Below are positions 21,943 to 33,725 of a stretch of 64,000 nucleotides of DNA, piece after piece. The stretch's first letter is position 1; each line of letters begins with the position of its first letter. Origin of the DNA: Plantago ovata (lineage: Eukaryota > Streptophyta > Magnoliopsida > Lamiales > Plantaginaceae); the NCBI GenBank assembly GCA_028274465.1, contig CM051456.1, forward strand, positions 48,165,011 through 48,229,010. The letters run 5' to 3'. The position numbers were made by a program, and so were the translations under genes. The notes under the pieces are model-generated. The model saw nothing but the letters and a program-made list of their open reading frames with translations. It had not been told where the DNA came from and did no database searches.

Positions 21943-22212
21943 ATGCCACATACACGTTCTGCAGGAACACCGCTTGCTGATTCAATTGCTGAGATCGACA
22001 GAGTCTACCACCAAAGAAGGCGACTACTTGAAAGGCGCGCACTAGAGGAAATAGAGGATACCGATTTCTCTGAATCTCTACACATTCTTTTCAAGGAAAT
22101 CGACGGAATGGCAGAAGCTAGACCACTGAAGGCATGGGTTCAACCCACCAAGGATCGTATGAGGGGACCGGCGATTGTTCTTTCGTCCTGCCATTCAGAA
22201 AGTGGTGAATAG
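21943..22212 (+). pseudogene. Truncated gag N-terminus fused to 3' noncoding DNA, unit 1
   Basis: ATG to stop gives 89 codons. The first 81 or so match the N-terminus of the full gag (MPHTRSAG through MRGPAIVL); the end (SSCHSESGE) is read from the 3' noncoding region past the deletion junction. It lacks the gag core, zinc knuckle and protease, so it cannot build capsids. It is an internal deletion derivative. Whether the peptide is made is unknown. Confidence 0.75.
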
Positions 22213-22675
22213 CTTAAGATTTTACTTGAGAGATGGGTAGAGTAGGGGAGAGTTATCTTTTATAGGGAACCCTCCTTCGTTTGATGAGAGCCAGTACTGG
22301 TTCGACCACTTTTGAGGAAAAGTCTTAACATGGTGGAACAGCAGTAAGTCCTCAGTTTCATAGGCACGGGGCAACCATTCTTATCTTAGCATGCTTCATT
22401 ACGTCGTCACTAACTAGGTCCAGGTAGAGAATGTTACGAGGGACTATCTTGTCTTGACATAAGTGCTTATGTGGATGTGTATAAGTCAATCGAGGTATTC
22501 TTCAACCTATATTCATGCTTTGATTTATATGGTTTTTGTTCATATGTTATTTGATAGATTCTGTAGATTAGTTCATTTTATTTGGCATGAGACTCCATTT
22601 TCTGTCTTGCATGTTTTTTGCATTAGAGTCTAGCTTAGTTGCTTGAGGACAAACAAAGGTTCGGTTTGGGGAGTT

Positions 22676-23948
22676 TGATGAATGTGTATTTTACACTTTC
22701 ATTTGAGTCTTTTTCACCTATTTTAGCTATCCTCTATGTTAATTTAGCTATATTTTAATGCATTTTATTAGAATAGTGTCACGTTTCCCTTTAGATTTTA
22801 TTTTACAGGTTTTGGTTGAAATTCGAAGATTTCCGGGCGATTATTGAAGTTGACAAGGAATTGGTGTTCCAGAAGCCTATTTGGAGTATCTGAAGGTTTC
22901 CGGATAGGATTTGAAGTCTAGGGGCCGAATCTGGAGGTTAGAAGGCTACTAGAAGTCAGAAACCGAGTCCGAAAACGGGAAGAAATCCAAAAACGCGTCG
23001 AAAACGCGGAATTCCGCGAGAAAAAACCGGGGGCGAACCGCCGCATGGCTGGGGCGAACCGCCCCGTAGTTTTTCGGGGCCTATATATAGTGCTAAGGTT
23101 TTCTCCGAAAATCATATCTTTCCAGACCTACTTTCTCACCTCTCTCTATAGTTTTAGGTAGGAACTTCTCGGGGCCTGTCCTGGGAGTTCTGTAGCTTAG
23201 GGGATGCTTTTTCATAGCGGATTGGAGCTCGTAGGATCGCAATTCTTCGGAGATTGACAACCTTCGGTAACTTGTATCTTACAGTTTAATCTACTTATTT
23301 TATATATCTTTCAATATGTTTTCTTCTATGATTTCTGTTGATTGCATGCCTATTATGAGTAGCTAAACTTATCGTTGGTGGTAGTATGTGAATTCTTAGC
23401 GAAGGGAAGATAATCATGCTAATGGCTATATCGCGCATTATACTCCGTGTCATTGCTTTATTTCGTTGATCAGTTGCAACTAAATTCTCGTATGTTGTAT
23501 TAATTATTATGCACAATTGGACACTTGTCGACCATCAGACCAATTATCTTCGTAGTGTTGAATAATTACAGAACACATTAGGACAATCGTGATTGACTTG
23601 TCAGACCAATTATCTTCGTAGTGCTTAATATTTGCAACAGGACACTATATTTATTCAAAGATCTCTATGCAAGACCGAGGAATTTATGCATGATTATCGA
23701 CCCGTTATGTTAAGAAGGACCATACTATCACCAATCTCCATTATCTGCTAGAAACCCCCTCTGCTATCTGTTTGCTGTTTTTATATTCTAAATTAGATTT
23801 GATAAAGATAGTTATAGTCCTGAGAGAACGACACTCGAGTCATTCTACTGCTACACTACGGTTTTCGTTGTAGTTGTGGATTGCCTTTGGCTAATTACAA
23901 ATTTATTTGATCCGTTCGCGTTGGAACACGACACCAGCGCGTTCATCA
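22676..23948 (+). repeat. LTR in array unit 1
   Basis: 1,273 bp, TGATGAATG to TTCATCA, preceded by the purine tract GGTTTGGGGAGT. The promoter segment (about 23028-23065) has GGGGCGAACCGCCGC and GGGGCGAACCGCCCC modules arranged differently from E's own LTRs. Confidence 0.9.
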
Positions 23949-24443
23949 ACTTGTCAGACCAATTATCTTCGTAGTGCTTAATATTTGCAACAGGACACTA
24001 GATTGATTCAAAGATCTCTATGCAAGACCGAGGAATTTATGTATGATTATCGACCCGTTATGTTAAGAAGGATCATACTATCACCAATCTCCATTATCTG
24101 CTAGAAACCCCTTTGCTATCTGTTTGTTGTTTTTTTATATTCTAAATTAGATTTGATAAAGCTAGTTATAGTCCTGAGAGAACGATACTGGAGTCATTCT
24201 ACTGCTACACTACGGTTTTCGTTGTAGTTGTGGATTGCCTTTGGATTAATTACAAATATTATTTGACTGGACCGGAACCGACAAATCCGCGTTCATCAAA
24301 TTGGCGCCGTTGCCGGGGACTATACTCCTTTTTTTTGTTTAATTTGTTTATATTTACAGCTTTAGATTCCTAATTCTACTAGATTTAGTTTTCCTTTTTA
24401 ATCTCTCTCTGATACTGCTTTCCTAGTCTATTACAGATAGTGT

Positions 24444-24713
24444 ATGCCGCATACACGTTCTGCAGGAACACCGCTTGCTGATTCAATTGCTGAGATCGAC
24501 AGAGTCTACCACCAAAGAAGGCGACTACTTGAAAGGCGCGCACTAGAGGAAATAGAGGATACCGATTTCTCTGAATCTCTACACATTCTTTTCAAGGAAA
24601 TCGACGGAATGGCAGAAGCTAGACCACTGAAGGCATGGGTTCAACCCACCAAGGATCGTATGAGGGGACCGGCGATTGTTCTTTCGTCCTGCCATTCAGG
24701 AAGTGGTGAATAG
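24444..24713 (+). pseudogene. Truncated gag N-terminus, unit 2
   Basis: Same 89-codon fusion as in unit 1, with SSCHSGSGE at the end. The start ATG, the primer site at 24302-24319 and the junction TCGTC are all preserved. Confidence 0.75.
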
Positions 24714-25176
24714 CTTAAGATTTTACTTGAGAGATGGGTAGAGTAGGGGAGAGTTATCTTTTATAGGGAACCCTCCTTCGTTTGATGAGAGCCAGTACTG
24801 GTTCGACCTCTTTTGAGGAAAAGTCTTAACATGGTGGAACAGCAGTAAGTCCTCAGTTTCATAGGCACGGGGCAACCATTCTTATCTTAGCATGCTTCAT
24901 TACGTCGTCACTAACTAGGTCCAGGTAGAGAATGTTACGAGGGACTATCTTGTCTTGACATAAGTGCTTATGTGGATGTGTATAAGTCAATCGAGGTATT
25001 CTTCAACCTATATTCATGCTTTGATTTATATGGTTTTTGTTCATATGTTATTTGATAGATTCTGTAGATTAGTTCATTTTATTTGGCATGAGACTCCATT
25101 TTGTGTCTTGCATGTTTTTTGCATTAGAGTCTAGCTTAGTTGCTTGAGGACAAGCAAAGGTTCGGTTTGGGGAGTT

Positions 25177-26450
25177 TGATGAATGTGTATTTTACACTTT
25201 CATTCGAGTCTTTTTCACCTATTTTAGCTATCCTCTATGTTAATTTAGCTATATTTTAATGCATTTTATTAGAATAGTGTCACGTTTCCCTTTAGATTTT
25301 ATTTTACAGGTTTTGGTTGAAATTCGAAGATTTCCGGGCGATTATTGAAGTTGACAAGGAATTGGTGTTCCAGAAGCCTATTTGGAGTATCTGAAGGTTT
25401 CCGGATAGGATTTGAAGTCTAGGGGCCGAATCTGGAGGTTAGAAGGCTACTAGAAGTCAGAAACCGAGTCCGAAAACGGGAAGAAATCCAAAAACGCGTC
25501 AAAAACGCGGAATTCCGCGAGAAAAAACCGGGGGCGAACCGCCGCATGGCTGGGGCGAACCGCCCCGTAGTTTTTCGGGGCCTATATATAGTGCTCAGGT
25601 TTTCTCCGAAAATCATATCTTTCCAGACCTACTTTCTCACCTCTCTCTATAGTTTTAGGTAGGAACTTCTCGGGGCCTGTCCTGGGAGTTCTGTAGCTTA
25701 GGGGATGCTTTTTCATAGCGGATTGGAGCTCGTAGGATCGCAATTCTTCGGAGATTGACAACCTTCGGTAACTTGTATCTTACAGTTTAATCTACTTATT
25801 TTATATATCTTTCAATATGTTTTCTTCTATGATTTCTGTTGATTGCATGCCTATTATGAGTAGCTAAACTTATCGTTGGTGGTAGTATGTGAATTCTTAG
25901 CGAAGGGAAGATAATCATGCTAATGGCTATATCGCGCATTATACTCCGTGTCATTGCTTTATTTCGTTGATCAGTTGCAACCTTAATTCTCGTATGTTGT
26001 ATTAATTATTATGCATAATTGGACACTTGTCGACCATCAGACCAATTATCTTCGTAGTGTTGAATAATTACGGAACACATTAGGACAATCGTGATTGACT
26101 TGTCAGACCAATTATCTTCGTAGTGCTTAATATTTGCAACAGGACACTAGATTTATTCAAAGATCTCTATGCAAGACCGAGGAATTTATGCATGATTATC
26201 GACCCGTTATGTTAAGAAGGACCATACTATCACCAATCTCCATTATCTGCTAGAAACCCCCTCTGCTATCTGTTTGCTGTTTTTATATTCTAAATTAGAT
26301 TTGATAAAGATAGTTATAGTCCTGAGAGAACGACACTCGAGTCATTCTACTGCTACACTACGGTTTTCGTTGTAGTTGTGGATTGCCTTTGGCTAATTAC
26401 AAATTTATTTGATCCGTTCGCGTTGGAACACGACACCAGCGCGTTCATCA
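25177..26450 (+). repeat. LTR in array unit 2
   Basis: 1,274 bp, TGATGAATG to TTCATCA. It is almost identical to the LTRs of units 1 and 3. Confidence 0.9.
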
Positions 26451-26945
26451 ACTTGTCAGACCAATTATCTTCGTAGTGCTTAATATTTGCAACAGGACAC
26501 TAGATTGATTCAAAGATCTCTATGCAAGACCGAGGAATTTATGTATGATTATCGACCCGTTATGTTAAGAAGGATCATACTATCACCAATCTCCATTATC
26601 TGCTAGAAACCCCTTTGCTATCTGTTTGTTGTTTTTTTATATTCTAAATTAGATTTGATAAAGCTAGTTATAGTCCTGAGAGAACGATACTGGAGTCATT
26701 CTACTGCTACACTACGGTTTTCGTTGTAGTTGTGGATTGCCTTTGGATTAATTACAAATATTATTTGACTGGACCGGAACCGACAAATCCGCGTTCATCA
26801 AATTGGCGCCGTTGCCGGGGACTATACTCCTTTTTTTTGTTTAATTTGTTTATATTTACAGCTTTAGATTCCTAATTCTACTAGATTTAGTTTTCCTTTT
26901 TAATCTCTCTCTGATACTGCTTTCCTAGTCTATTACAGATAGTGT

Positions 26946-27215
26946 ATGCCGCATACACGTTCTGCAGGAACACCGCTTGCTGATTCAATTGCTGAGATCG
27001 ACAGAGTCTACCACCAAAGAAGGCGACTACTTGAAAGGCGCGCACTAGAGGAAATAGAGGATACCGATTTCTCTGAATCTCTACACATTCTTTTCAAGGA
27101 AATCGACGGAATGGCAGAAGCTAGACCACTGAAGGCATGGGTTCAACCCACCAAGGATCGTATGAGGGGACCGGCGATTGTTCTTCCGTCCTGCCATTCA
27201 GGAAGTGGTGAATAG
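26946..27215 (+). pseudogene. Truncated gag N-terminus, unit 3
   Basis: Same 89-codon fusion, with one substitution near the junction (LPSCHSGSGE). The primer site is at 26804-26821. Confidence 0.75.
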
Positions 27216-27678
27216 CTTAAGATTTTACTTGAGAGATGGGTAGAGTAGGGGAGAGTTATCTTTTATAGGGAACCCTCCTTCGTTTGATGAGAGCCAGTAC
27301 TGGTTCGACCTCTTTTGAGGAAAAGTCTTAACATGGTGGAACATCAGTAAGTCCTCAGTTTCATAGGCACGGGGCAACCATTCTTATCTTAGCATGCTTC
27401 ATTACGTCGTCACTAACTAGGTCCAGGTAGAGAATGTTACGAGGGACTATCTTGTCTTGACATAAGTGCTTATGTGGATGTGTATAAGTCAATCGAGGTA
27501 TTCTTCAACCTATATTCATGCTTTGATTTATATGGTTTTTGTTCATATGTTATTTGATAGATTCTGTAGATTAGTTCATTTTATTTGGCATGAGACTCCA
27601 TTTTGTGTCTTGCATGTTTTTTGCAATTGAGTCTAGCTTAGTTGCTTGAGGACAAGCAAAGGTTCGGTTTGGGGAGTT

Positions 27679-28952
27679 TGATGAATGTGTATTTTACACT
27701 TTCATTCGAGTCTTTTTCACCTATTTTAGCTATCCTCTATGTTAATTTAGCTATATTTTATTGCATTTTATTAGACTAGTGTCACGTTTCCCTTTAGATT
27801 TTATTTTACAGGTTTTGGTTGAAATTCGAAGATTTCCGGGCGATTATTGAAGTTGACAAGGAATTGGTGTTCCAGAAGCCTATTTGGAGTATCTGAAGGT
27901 TTCCGGATAGGATTTGAAGTCTAGGGGCCGAATCTGGAGGTTAGAAGGCTACTAGAAGTCAGAAACCGAGTCCGAAAACGGGAAGAAATCCAAAAACGCG
28001 TCGAAAACGCGGAATTCCGCGAGAAAAAACCGGGGTCGAACCGCCGCATGGCTGGGGCGAACCGCCCCGTAGTTTTTCGGGGCCTATATATAGTGCTCAG
28101 GTTTTCTCCAAAAATCATATCTTTCCAGACCTACTTTCTCACCTCTCTCTATAGTTTTAGGTAGGAACTTCTCGGGGCCTGTCCTGGGAGTTCTGTAGCT
28201 TAGGGGATGCTTTTTCATAGCGGATTGGAGCTCGTAGGATCGCAATTCTTCGGAGATTGACAACCTTCGGTAACTTGTATCTTACAGTTTAATCTACTTA
28301 TTTTATATATCTTTCAATATGTTTTCTTCTATGATTTCTGTTGATTGCATGCCTATTATGAGTAGCTAAACTTATCGTTGGTGGTAGTATGTGAATTCTT
28401 AGCGAAGGGAAGATAATCATGCTAATGGCTATATCGCGCATTATACTCCGTGTCATTGCTTTATTTCGTTGATCAGTTGCAACCTAAATTCTCGTATGTT
28501 GTATTAATTATTATGCACAATTGGACACTTGTCGACCATCAGACCAATTATCTTCGTAGTGTTGAATAATTACGGAACACATTAGGACAATCGTGATTGA
28601 CTTGTCAGACCAATTATCTTCGTAGTGCTTAATATTTGCAACAGGACACTAGATTGATTCAAAGATCTCTATGCAAGACCGAGGAATTTATGCATGATTA
28701 TCGACCCGTTATGTTAAGAAGGACCATACTATCACCAATCTCCATTATCTGCTAGAAACCCCCTCTGCTATCTGTTTGCTGTTTTTATATTCTAAATTAG
28801 ATTTGATAAAGATAGTTATAGTCCTGAGAGAACGACACTCGAGTCATTCTACTGCTACACTACGGTTTTCGTTGTAGTTGTGGATTGCCTTTGGCTAATT
28901 ACAAATTTATTTGATCCTTTCGCGTTGGAACACGACACCAGCGCGTTCATCA
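27679..28952 (+). repeat. LTR in array unit 3
   Basis: 1,274 bp, TGATGAATG to TTCATCA; the last complete LTR before the full-length internal region of E. Confidence 0.9.
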
Positions 28953-29305
28953 ACTTGTCAGACCAATTACCTTCGTAGTGCTTAATATTTGCAACAGGAC
29001 ACTAGATTGATTCAAAGATCTCTATGCAAGACCGAGGAATTTATGTATGATTATCGACCCGTTATGTTAAGAAGGATCATACTATCACCAATCTCCATTA
29101 TCTGCTAGAAACCCCTTTGCTATCTGTTTGCTGTTTTTTTATATTCTAAATTAGATTTGATAAAGCTAGTTATAGTCCTGAGAGAACGATACTCGAGTCA
29201 TTCTACTGCTACACTACGGTTTTCGTTGTAGTTGTGGATTGCCTTTGGCTTAATTACAAATATTATTTGACTGAACCGGAACCGACAAATCCGCGTTCAT
29301 CAAAT

Positions 29306-29323
29306 TGGCGCCGTTGCCGGGGA
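29306..29323 (+). promoter_or_regulatory. Primer binding site in front of the full gag (E)
   Basis: TGGCGCCGTTGCCGGGGA lies three bases after TTCATCA (29302). It matches the tRNA-Asp 3' end complement over all 18 bases. Confidence 0.92.
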
Positions 29324-29472
29324 CTATACTCCTTTTTTCGGTTTAATTTGTTTATAGTTTCAGCTTTAGATTCCTAATTCTACTAGTTTTAGTTTTCCTT
29401 TTTAATCTCTCTCTGATACTGCTTTCCTAGTCTGTTTCTAATTCACCTTTCCTAGTCTGTTACAGATAGTGT

Positions 29473-31622
29473 ATGCCGCATACACGTTCTGCAGGAACAC
29501 CGCTTGCTGATTCAATTGCTGAGATCGACAGAGTCTACCACCAAAGAAGGCGACTACTTGAAAGGCGCGCACTAGAGGAAATAGCGGATACCGATTTCTC
29601 TGAATCTCTACACATTCTTCTCAAGGAAATCGACGGAATGGCAGAAGCTAGACCACTGAAGGCATGGGTTCAACCCACCAAGGATCGTATGAGGGGACCG
29701 GCGATTTTTCTTTCGTCTGCAACCCGAGATCTGGAGATCAAGAACCACGCATTCCAACAACTTCCGAGGTTCTATGGCTTATCAAGGGAAGATGTGATGG
29801 GGTACTTGCACGATATCGATGATTTCGTCAACCAACTCCCACGACCCGGAGCTGAAATAACAGCGGACGAGTTGAGAATGAAGGTTTTTGCTATGGGACT
29901 TGGCGAAAGAGCCAAGTCATGGTTAAGTTCTCTTCCAGCAGGCTCGCTGGACACTTGGGAGAAGGTTTTTTCAGCTTTCATGGAGAAATACTTCCCTCAC
30001 ACCTTGACGCGCTTAAGGCGCAGATCACTGGATTCAAGCAGGACTATGATGAGACCATCTACACCGCATTTGAGAGGTTCCAAGATCTCACGAACAAGTG
30101 CCCTCACCATGGTTTTGAACTTTCCGACCTAGTCCAACACTTCTACAATGGACTAACCTTCGAGAATCAACAAGTGGTGGATTTCCAATGCCGAGGCAAT
30201 ATTTGGGAGGAAACCGCAGAAGCCGTCTGAGCAGTTTTCGAAAGGCTTGCTAAGGGTTCGCAATTCAAGGACCCAAGAGCAATGGTTAGAAGACGTGGAC
30301 CTGAAGCTCCACCGACTCAAGAAGCCCCTATGTATAGGGGGAATGGGGATCAATTCGAGTGCTTTACCAACGAATTGAAGCAAGTCCTCAAGAGCGCCAC
30401 CGGAATAACTGTTTCAAACGAAGTATGCCGAATATGCAAGAACTATGGGCATGGGGCTCATATGTGTAGATCGGAGCTGGCATACGATGATGGCAACTGG
30501 GCTCGAGGAGGCGAAGAAGAAGCCTTCGCTACAGAGTTTGGTACTCAAGAACTTAGCTACGGACAAGACGGTAGGAATCCTCGAGGTGGATTTTGGGGAA
30601 GAGGATACCGAAACAATCAAGGATATGCACCGGCTAACCAAACTTATGGCCCTAACCAAGACCGTAGTAGGCTAAACTATGGTAATGATCACTGCGAAAA
30701 CCCCGCTCCGAAAGAGCCACCGACGTCGAAGTCGGCTCAACTGATGGAGAACTTGCAGAAGATGGTTGATCACACACAAAGTTTTCTCAAACGTTATGAA
30801 GAAGATTCCGAGAAGACTAGGGAAAGGCTTGATAGGTTTGAAGAGAGCACTAGGCTTGCCCATCAAAAGATGCAAGAGTTGATCGACCGAGGAGCAAGTA
30901 GGGAACAAGGCAAACTGCCTAACAACACTGTGAAGTCGAATGCCATTACATTGGCCGGTGATGTACCTGACGAAATCACCATCAAGAAGGTTGTTAAGTG
31001 CGAGTGTTGCATGAAGGAAGAACTTCTACAGGCTGAGGAAGAAGAGAAGGACCTTGGTTCCGACGCAAGTGATGAGGAGCAAGAGGATCCCGAACCACTC
31101 CCTAAAAGTTTCGATGTTAAGGTAGGGATTGGTGAGCTCGAGGGTGTCCGTGCCACACTAGATACGGGATCCTACTCGAACATAATCCCTTTGAATGTGT
31201 TTGAAAAGAGCAACCTTGGAAAACTATCTGAGCAAAGGGCTATTGTGCAACTGGCGGATGGATCCTTTATGAGACCCGAGGGCGTTGTGAAAAATGTGTT
31301 GGTCAAGATTTGTGAAGCATCTATATACACCAATTTTGTAGTTATGCCGGCGTCTGCACCGGGAACGGAGGATGTCATACTCTTAGGGCAAACGTTCTTG
31401 ACTAAACTACGCTCCGTGATGGACATCTACCAAAGAACTTGCACTACTGAAGTAGATGGCAAGCAACACGTGTTGAAAGCCATATCTGATCCACCTGATC
31501 CGCCTGATATTACTACTCACTACTGTGGTCTTGCAGCCTATATTCTTTCTTATTCACAGGTTCGTGGCATGGACAGGAGATCAATGAAGGGGAAGCCTAG
31601 TACCCGCAAAAAGAAGAGATAG
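29473..31622 (+). pseudogene. gag-pr: gag-protease gene of E, near-complete but broken
   Basis: ATG at 29473 (MPHTRSAG) to TAG at 31620-31622, about 717 codons. Order: charged N-terminus; gag core with KSWLSSLPAGSLDTWEKVF; a CCHC zinc knuckle CRICKNYGHGAHMC (30426-30467) for RNA binding; a Gly/Arg/Asn-rich linker; a helix (MENLQKMVDHTQ); an acidic stretch; the aspartic protease motif LDTGSYSNIIP with DTG at 31161-31169; a basic C-terminus. Two lesions break it. Four bases are missing near 30008 relative to R1, and W is changed to TGA at 30228-30230. The last 446 codons (from 30282) are open and hold the knuckle and protease. No reverse transcriptase follows, so mobilisation would need a helper. 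Confidence 0.85.
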
Positions 31623-32675
31623 GCGCAGACAGGAGTCGAGTCAAAGACTTTAAACAATGACGCTATCCAGGAGGCAACCCGGAATTTTTATCGCTTTCTT
31701 TACTGCTTTTCTGCATGCATTCATTCTTGAACTATTTGCTTCTAGTATGTGAATTTTTTCATGTCTGTGTCGTATATGCTTATGTTTGAGTGATAATTTT
31801 CGAGTGTTTTTTTTGGAAAAATTGGTTTTGGGGACTAAAACCGCGTTTTCTGACGACGGAAGCCGTCTCCCCGCATCGGGGAGCACGGGGCGAACCGCCC
31901 CACGGCTCCAGATGTTCAAAAACGCGGATTTCTTCCCCTTTTCCTCATTTTCTTCATATTTCATCATTCCACCTTCCCCAAAACCGAATTTCGCGATTTC
32001 AACTTCAAATCTTCATAACTTCTTCATTTCTTGACCAAATTTAGTGTTCTTTAGCTTAAATCGAAGCCTATTACATGATCTATCATCCCATCCGAACAGA
32101 TTTCGTCCTTATGCGTTTGATTTTCAGATCTGAGGTATCATCCTTAGAACCCTAATTTTTGAATTTGGGGGTTTTCTAATTTGAGCTTCAGTTATGCTTA
32201 TTTGATGCATGGGTATGTTGTTTGTGTGATTAGACATGTTGTTTACTATCAATTGCATGCTCAATTTTGCTTGGATTGTTGATTTGGGTATTTTGCTACT
32301 AGATGATATATCTTGTTATGCAATATGTCTTCATCTTTGATTTCTTGCTTATGATTGTGTTTATTGATATAATGTTGGTGGATTTGATGTTAGAATGCTT
32401 AATTGTTGAGTATGAGGATTTATGATGGTAGAATGTTTCGCTGCTATGGTATGAATTGAGCCTTGTTATCTAGGATATTGCTTGTCTAGTAAGAGCATAA
32501 TGTGATGTATTGCATGTAGTAGTTACATTGGTATGTTGCATGATGAAGAAGCTAGGCTAGACATTACGGTTTGGGGAGCTCGATTGTTGATTTTATCACT
32601 TGATTATTTCGTTCTTACACTAACGTATGCATGAGTCAGTTTTGTGTCATACGAGGTACTAACTGCTGTTTGTAG
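31623..32675 (+). other. Leader with plausible intron upstream of the second ORF (E)
   Basis: Noncoding. After an inverted copy of the LTR promoter module (31860-31950) comes a stretch resembling a plant 5' UTR (AACCCTAATTTTTGAATTTG near 32150). A splice donor GAG|GTATCA at 32134/32135 and an acceptor TTTGTAG|GAACC at 32675/32676 frame a 541-bp AT-rich interval. A TACTAAC branch-point-like motif sits at 32657-32663, 12 bases before the acceptor. R1 keeps TACTAAC and D has TACTAAT at the same place. Splicing is inferred, not shown. Confidence 0.6.
31860..31950 (+). repeat. Internal GC palindrome with inverted LTR-promoter segment (E)
   Basis: GGGGCGAACCGCCCC at 31887-31901 is identical to the LTR palindrome at 20899-20913. 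Before it is CTCCCCGCATCGGGGAG (31867-31883, 7-bp stem). Behind it, GGATTTCTTCCCCTTTTC is the reverse complement of the LTR segment GAAAAGGGGAAGAAATCC, so the flanking segment is inverted relative to the LTR. Confidence 0.85.
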
Positions 32676-33063
32676 GAACCATACCAAGGGAAAGGAGCAT
32701 TCCCGTATGATTGCTGTGAAGAACCATGTCAAGAAAGGTGACCTCGTTAGATGTGCGTTCGAGCCAAGGGGTTTTGCAACAACGACGTGGATTATCCAAG
32801 AGGAGGAGCTAGAGTACACCTGGAGTAAGGACTCCTATGCCTATTCATGCACCACCGAAGGGACAGAAACCATTATTACGTCAGCAATCCATCACAAGGA
32901 CTGCAAAGTTCGAGTGAACTGGAAGGCACCGGGACATTCTCGCCGCAACGGATTCAATCATGAGTTCGCAGTTGCTAGAAGGTTCCGAAGCGCTAGCTTG
33001 GTTCCAATACATAACGACATAGGTACCCAGCACCTTGTTGGGGTGCCCCTTGCCTGCCTCTAA
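32676..33063 (+). CDS. Unrecognised second ORF of E, first part
   Basis: The frame is open from before the putative splice acceptor (32676) to TAA 33061-33063. The first in-frame ATG after the acceptor is at 32707 (MIAVKNHVKKGDL), giving 119 residues. The protein is mixed and charged, with features such as CAFEPRGFATTTW, EEELEYTW and a Cys/His-containing stretch (HHKDCKV). I recognise no domain, signal peptide or membrane segment. Homologous but broken copies lie in R1 (8852-8574) and D (50975-50787, then left of E). Position matches the env-like ORF of Athila elements, but the sequence is unlike the Q-rich tails in A, B and C. It could be a captured host fragment. Expression is unknown. Confidence 0.5.
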
Positions 33064-33255
33064 AGGGAGCATCATATAGACATCGGTCGCATCAACCATA
33101 GAGAATGTGGTCGACATTGGAAAAAATGGTAGAAGACTACTGAGTATCCAAGCAGCTTACTGTAACCTTCTCGTGGTGTAAAACGTTGGAGGGGGAGGTC
33201 CTGATACCACTGCCCTTTCCCCTTCAACAGTTCACAACCTATTGGAGGGCTACAG

Positions 33256-33451
33256 GATGGAGGATTCCATAACAGCGGCGGCTAATCTTGAGGATTCTAC
33301 TCGACAATGCAACTCTACTGGCGATGATGATGGTGACAGTAGTGACAATGAAGGTCATACGGGCAATGATGATTCCAATGAAGGAGTTGTTCCTGTCCGG
33401 CCTAATAATGGAACTACCGCACCTACCAGAAGACCTGATGACCACCTATAA
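33256..33451 (+). CDS. Small acidic ORF of E
   Basis: ATG at 33256 to TAA at 33449-33451, 64 codons. It starts MEDSITAAANLEDS, continues Asp/Ser/Gly/Asn-rich and ends in a Pro/Arg tail. The start and acidic body are conserved in R1 (ATG 8237-8239) and D (ATG 20068). It may be a separate gene or the last exon of the preceding ORF, since 33064-33255 is not open in one frame. No function can be assigned. Confidence 0.4.
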
Positions 33452-33725
33452 AGCTCCCAGAGCAGGCCCAATAACTCACAAGCAGCATACTCAGCCGACC
33501 GAGGCCAAACCATGGGGTAACATCTAGTATCACATCTTATTTCCTCATTTTCTTACTGCTAGGGACTAGCGTTAATTTCATGAGGGGGGATGGGATTTAA
33601 GTGATCTGATGTTGTTAGTTTGGAGCTTGGCATTGGTAGGATGAGTATAGTACCTCGCATGCTTTATCCGTCTGCATTTGCATTTGCACGTTTACTGCTT
33701 TCTTAGATTTTTAGGTTGCATTCAC

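Larger units (their letters stand above)
21449..28952 (+). repeat. Tandem array: three 2.5-kb LTR/gag-deletion units
   Basis: Units are 21449-23948 (2,500 bp), 23949-26450 (2,502) and 26451-28952 (2,502). Each runs from the middle of an LTR (ACTTGTCAGACC or ACTTGTGAGACG) to its end, then primer site, 270 bp of gag start, a deletion junction into the 3' noncoding region, and a full LTR ending TTCATCA that abuts the next ACTTG. A fourth start (28953) leads into the full gag. Units differ at only scattered bases. The deletion joins gag to the 3' region at a shared TCGTC (22183-22187). Confidence 0.92.

Noticed and set aside
21449-28952. CRISPR-like or satellite array
   Set aside because: Units are 2.5 kb and consist of LTR, primer site and gag fragments; there are no short repeats with unique spacers.
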